NCBI GenBank assembly: GCA_003554665.1
Contig: PWGY01000213.1
Location: 1 to 7,916, forward strand
Reading direction: 5' to 3'
DNA: 7,916 nucleotides
Origin: Bacteroidales bacterium
GTDB lineage: Bacteria; Bacteroidota; Bacteroidia; Bacteroidales; UBA7960
Shown here: one piece after another, positions 5,374-7,916 of the stretch
Layout: every line of letters starts with the position of its first letter
How positions within the stretch are numbered: position 1 is the first letter of the stretch
Program-made: the position numbers and the translations under genes
The notes under the pieces: model-generated
Database searches by the model: none
Seen by the model: the letters and a program-made list of their open reading frames with translations, nothing else
What the model was told of the DNA's origin: nothing

Positions 5374-7341
5374 TTGATCACCCCTGAAACCATAGAAAAA
5401 ATTTTGGATGCCACCCGGATCGAGGAGGTGGTGGGAGATTTTGTGACCCTGAAGAAACGTGGGGTAAACATGATCGGCCTATGTCCATTTCATGACGAAA
5501 AGACTCCTTCTTTTACTGTTTCTGCACCAAAGGGAATCTTTAAATGTTTTGGATGCGGAAAAGGAGGCTATGCGGTCAATTTTATCATGGAGCATGAGCA
5601 TTTTTCCTACCCGGAAGCCCTGCGTTACCTTGCCAGAAAATACAGCATCGAGATCGAAGAGGAAAAGCCCTCACCCGAACAGCAGGAGGCCCTGGATGAG
5701 AAAGAAAGTCTTTTCAATCTGTCGTCTTTTGCACAGAAATATTTTGAGGAGCAGTTGCATGAAACTGACGAAGGGAAAGCGGTTGGACTCAGCTACCTGA
5801 AAGAGCGCGGTTTTTCACTGGAGGTGATCAGACGCTTCGGACTTGGCTACTGCCCTGACAAATGGGATGCTTTTTCTCAGACAGCACTCAAAAATGGCTA
5901 TAAAAAGGAATACCTTTTAAAAACCAGCCTCAGCAAAGAAAAGGATCATACAATCTACGACACCTTCCGTGGCAGGATCATCTTCCCCATACACAATCTT
6001 TCCGGCAGAGTTCTTGGGTTTGGCGGGCGAATCATGACGAGTGAGGAGAAACGGCCCAAATATATCAACTCCGCAGAAAGCGAGATCTATCAAAAAAGCA
6101 AAGTTCTTTACGGGGCCTACTTTGCAAGAAGTCCGATGGCCGCACAGGACAACTGCTACCTGGTGGAGGGCTACACAGATGTGATCTCCCTGAACCAGGC
6201 CGGGATCACCAATACAATCGCCACTTCGGGAACCTCGCTTACCACAGGGCAGATCAAGCTGATCCGACGCTATACAGACAATGTAACCCTGCTTTTTGAT
6301 GGGGATCCGGCCGGGATCAAAGCAGCATTCAGGAGCATTGACATGATTCTGGAAGAGGGCTTAAATGTAAGAATTGTACTTTTCCCCGACGGAGAGGATC
6401 CGGATTCATATGCCAGGAAAAACCGGCCTGCAGAAGTAAAAACCTTTGTGGAAGACCAGGCAGCCGATTTCATTTCGTTCAAAACCCGGCTGCTGCTCTC
6501 GGAAACGCAGAACGACCCCATCAGAAAAGCCAAACTGATCAAGGAAATTGCTCAAACCATCTCACTGATTCCTGATCCGATTGCCAGAACCCTGTATACC
6601 AGGCAATGCAGCGAGATCATGCAGGTGGAGGAAAAGCTGATGGTGGCTGAAGTGAACAAGATCCGCAAACAGCGGCTTAAAAAGCAACTGTTAACTTCAC
6701 CGCAGGAAGAAGAACTTCAGGATACCCCGGAAATTCAGGCAGACAATCAAACTGCCGAAACCTTCGTTGAAAGCCACTCCCAGGAAAAAGAACTAATCCG
6801 GTTGCTGCTGAATTATGCAGATCACACCATGGTATTTGAGGTGGAGAATGAGGACGGCCATATGGAGGAATTACCTGTGAAAGTTGTGGATTTCTTACTG
6901 CAGGACATCCGGGATGATAACCTTCAATTTGACCATCATACATGCCAAAAGATTTTTGACCATTTCGCTGAACAAAGAGTTCATGACAAGCTTCCGGGTA
7001 GCAACACCCTGACACAACACCCCGATCATGCTGTGCGGGAGCTTGCAGTCGACCCCCTCGCCACAAAATACAGCCTCAGCCCCAACTGGGAAATGCGTCA
7101 TAAAATATATGTGGTGGAAGAGGAAGAAGACCTCAAGCCACGCGTATTACAGGCTGTGTATGCCTTCAAACTTCGCAAGCTTGAAAAGATGATCGATGCC
7201 AATCAGCAATTGATACAGGAGGCCGAATCAGGCGATGATAAGGACGATGAAGTGTTGATGCAACTGCTGGAAACCAGCCGCGACCTGAATATTAAACACC
7301 GCAAGTTTGCCACCGCCCTGAACCGGGTCATCACAAAGTAA
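5374..7341 (+). CDS. dnaG: DNA primase DnaG
   Basis: The 655-residue enzyme makes RNA primers for replication at the fork. The N-terminal zinc-binding domain (about 1-95) has CPFHDEKTPSF (37-47) and CFGCGKGG (58-65), giving zinc ligands Cys37, His40, Cys58 and Cys61. The catalytic core follows, with RGRIIFPI (199-206) and GFGGR (215-219). The Toprim part has YLVEGYTDV (262-270; Glu265, Asp269), ATSGTSLTTGQ (283-293), LLFDGDPAG (306-314; Asp309, Asp311) and FPDGEDPDS (337-345). The C-terminal 215 residues, charged and helical, are poorly conserved and should hold the DnaB-helicase interaction region. It is longer than E. coli DnaG (581). The start is TTG: an in-frame TGA at 5365-5367 leaves no upstream ATG or GTG, and MITPETIEKILDA aligns with the MI-x-x-x-TI-x-x-I start of Bacteroidota DnaG. 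It stands alone, with no rpsU or rpoD beside it. Confidence 0.97.
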   Translation: MITPETIEKILDATRIEEVVGDFVTLKKRGVNMIGLCPFHDEKTPSFTVSAPKGIFKCFGCGKGGYAVNFIMEHEHFSYPEALRYLARKYSIEIEEEKPSPEQQEALDEKESLFNLSSFAQKYFEEQLHETDEGKAVGLSYLKERGFSLEVIRRFGLGYCPDKWDAFSQTALKNGYKKEYLLKTSLSKEKDHTIYDTFRGRIIFPIHNLSGRVLGFGGRIMTSEEKRPKYINSAESEIYQKSKVLYGAYFARSPMAAQDNCYLVEGYTDVISLNQAGITNTIATSGTSLTTGQIKLIRRYTDNVTLLFDGDPAGIKAAFRSIDMILEEGLNVRIVLFPDGEDPDSYARKNRPAEVKTFVEDQAADFISFKTRLLLSETQNDPIRKAKLIKEIAQTISLIPDPIARTLYTRQCSEIMQVEEKLMVAEVNKIRKQRLKKQLLTSPQEEELQDTPEIQADNQTAETFVESHSQEKELIRLLLNYADHTMVFEVENEDGHMEELPVKVVDFLLQDIRDDNLQFDHHTCQKIFDHFAEQRVHDKLPGSNTLTQHPDHAVRELAVDPLATKYSLSPNWEMRHKIYVVEEEEDLKPRVLQAVYAFKLRKLEKMIDANQQLIQEAESGDDKDDEVLMQLLETSRDLNIKHRKFATALNRVITK

Positions 7342-7345
7342 GCAC

Positions 7346-7360
7346 GGGGGTGGCCTCCCC
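7346..7360 (+). terminator. Short GC hairpin after dnaG, possible terminator
   Basis: Five bases after the dnaG stop, GGGGG (7346-7350) can pair with TCCCC (7356-7360) around TGGCC, with one G-T pair. It has no T-run; the first one (TTTTTT near 7430) is 70 bases further on. The call rests mainly on position. Confidence 0.3.
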
Positions 7361-7534
7361 AATCAATGTCATCCCCAGTGGCTATTTACTGACTCCCGGA
7401 CAATGACCAACCCAATCACTTAATGGATTTTTTCCCAGGTGCAATCACTGGCTGAATACGCTTCCCCGGCATCCCCCTGGTGACCAAACATTGATTGGCT
7501 CCAAACGATTCCGGTGTTTCCTGTTGTACAAAAA

Positions 7535-7550
7535 CGAACATGAGCGTTCG
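7535..7550. promoter_or_regulatory. Inverted repeat CGAAC-N6-GTTCG
   Basis: CGAAC (7535-7539) and GTTCG (7546-7550) form an inverted repeat around ATGAGC. The same half-site recurs at 7641-7645, 7654-7658 and 7693-7697, nearer the promoter, which is why it is listed as a candidate regulator site and not as noise. Confidence 0.3.
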
Positions 7551-7633
7551 CTGACGGCCACCCCTAATAAACCGGAAACCACAAACAACAACTCATACTT
7601 AACTGACATTCAGTTTTTGCTAAACTTTGGCAT

Positions 7634-7668
7634 CCGGTTTGTTCGATCCATACCGAACAAAAAACCGG
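7634..7668. promoter_or_regulatory. Long inverted repeat upstream of the GbsR-gene promoter, candidate operator
   Basis: CCGGTTTGTTCG (7634-7645) is mirrored by CGAACAAA-AAACCGG (7654-7668), a 12-base-pair match with a 3-A bulge, around ATCCATAC. The core TTTGTTCG/CGAACAAA is perfect. It ends 20 bases before the -33 box at 7688, a usual place for an operator or activator site. ATACCGAA (7650-7657) is also the exact reverse complement of TTCGGTAT (7681-7688), linking it to the next inverted repeat. Confidence 0.45.
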
Positions 7669-7687
7669 AAGTTTTGTTGCTTCGGTA

Positions 7688-7718
7688 TTTGCCGAACCAA
7701 AAAAACTTGCTAACTTTG
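7688..7718 (+). promoter_or_regulatory. Bacteroidota-type promoter for the GbsR-like gene
   Basis: TTTG (7688-7691) and TAACTTTG (7711-7718) are separated by 19 bases, an exact match to the Bacteroidota housekeeping consensus in both boxes and spacing. Transcription should start near 7723, leaving a leader of about 110 bases. The -33 box lies in the loop of the inverted repeat TTCGG-TATTTG-CCGAA (7681-7696), so a protein bound there would block sigma contact. Confidence 0.75.
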
Positions 7719-7734
7719 TTTACGAAGCAAATGA

Positions 7735-7746
7735 TTAAACGTTTAA
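7735..7746. promoter_or_regulatory. Perfect 12-base palindrome TTAAACGTTTAA, candidate operator
   Basis: TTAAACGTTTAA is its own reverse complement and lies about 12 bases after the predicted transcription start. A perfect palindrome here suits repression by a symmetric winged-helix dimer, possibly the GbsR-like product itself. The binding protein is an inference. Confidence 0.4.
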
Positions 7747-7756
7747 CCAATAACCA

Positions 7757-7819
7757 CCGGCCCGTCGATGCCGGCCAACCAGGGCGCGAAGCGCTGTTAA
7801 CCCGGGGTGCGAAGCACCC
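7757..7819 (+). other. Three consecutive hairpins in the GbsR-gene leader
   Basis: In the predicted 5' leader: CCGGC/GCCGG (7757-7761, 7770-7774; loop CCGTCGAT), GCGC-GAA-GCGC (7784-7794, plus a G-T pair at 7783/7795), and GGGTGC-GAA-GCACCC (7805-7819). The last two share the GC-GAA-GC loop closing. The last stem ends 15 bases before the ATG, so it could affect ribosome access. No T-run follows, so attenuation by an intrinsic terminator is not indicated. A REP-like repeat is the main alternative. Confidence 0.55.
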
Positions 7820-7834
7820 GATAAACACAAAACT

Positions 7835-7916
7835 ATGACATTGAATTCTGAAAAAGAACGCTTTATAGAAGACAACGGCCTGCTGTTTGAAAAGCTTGGT
7901 GTAACAAGAATGTCTG
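7835..7916 (+). CDS. GbsR/MarR-family transcription regulator, N-terminal part only
   Basis: The frame starts at ATG 7835 and is open to the right edge, giving 27 residues; the rest is outside the window. RFIEDNGLLFEKLGVTRMS (9-27) resembles the opening of GbsR-type regulators, commonly 'FIE.mGl.fE..GlpRmaGRi', where the first helix leads into a winged-helix DNA-binding domain. Family members respond to choline or osmolytes in Bacillus (GbsR); in Bacteroidota similar proteins often sit next to efflux or osmolyte genes. Here the downstream gene is not visible. The ATG overlaps the stop of a 35-codon ORF as ATGA. A strong promoter and several inverted repeats upstream suggest control, perhaps by the protein itself. 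The family call rests on a short stretch. Confidence 0.7.
   Translation, partial: MTLNSEKERFIEDNGLLFEKLGVTRMS

Larger units (their letters stand above)
7342..7834. other. Intergenic control region between dnaG and the GbsR-like gene
   Basis: These 493 bases separate two plus-strand genes. From 7361 to about 7530 I see no gene, RNA or clear repeat. From 7535 on, the region is dense with inverted repeats, a promoter and hairpins listed separately. Open frames here (for example the plus-strand frame ending at 7838 and a minus-strand frame at 7610-7828) have no recognisable protein features. Confidence 0.7.

Noticed and set aside
7638..7658. GTTCGATCC, resembling a tRNA T-loop
   Set aside because: The flanks do not form a T-stem, and no acceptor, D or anticodon arm lies nearby. 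It is part of the inverted repeat before the promoter.
7610..7828. 72-codon minus-strand frame opposite the regulator's leader
   Set aside because: It is antisense to a strong promoter and hairpins, has no homology I recognise, and no promoter is seen for it.
7491..7838. 115-codon plus-strand frame in the dnaG-GbsR gap
   Set aside because: It spans the promoter, palindromes and hairpins, and its translation has no recognisable domain. Only its last 35 codons, with the ATGA overlap, deserve mention as a possible leader ORF.

Overview
The window reads as chromosomal DNA from a member of the Bacteroidota. Three things point there. The best promoters are of the Bacteroidota housekeeping type (TTTG or TTG at -33, TAnnTTTG at -7), including a clean TTTG-N19-TAACTTTG at 7688-7718. 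Shine-Dalgarno sequences are weak or absent before most starts. The DNA primase N-terminus is laid out as in Bacteroides-type DnaG. I cannot place it below phylum from this sequence.

Layout, left to right: the first 79 codons of an outer-membrane porin of the OprP/OprO type (minus strand, running off the left edge); an M20-family amidohydrolase (minus); a divergently transcribed metallo-beta-lactamase-fold hydrolase of the glyoxalase II-like group (plus); convergent to it, a glycosyltransferase family 9 (heptosyltransferase-like) gene with an outer-membrane TolC-family gene upstream on the same strand (both minus); a 335-base gap carrying a near-perfect 29-base direct repeat; dnaG (DNA primase, plus, TTG start); a 493-base gap rich in inverted repeats; and the first 27 codons of a GbsR/MarR-type transcription regulator (plus, running off the right edge).

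The genes are mostly single units, not one pathway. The porin, TolC protein and GT9 enzyme all concern the Gram-negative envelope: small-solute entry, export, and LPS or other glycan assembly. The amidohydrolase and the MBL hydrolase are cytosolic housekeeping or salvage enzymes sharing a divergent promoter region of about 100 bases. dnaG is a core replication gene standing alone.

Nothing here is a clear new system. The most unusual part is the control region before the GbsR-like gene. It holds a strong promoter whose -33 box lies in the loop of an inverted repeat, several CGAAC/GTTCG half-sites, a perfect 12-base palindrome just after the predicted transcription start, three consecutive hairpins (two with GAA loops), and a 35-codon ORF whose stop overlaps the regulator's ATG as ATGA. 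The direct repeats and the start-site hairpin before dnaG come second.
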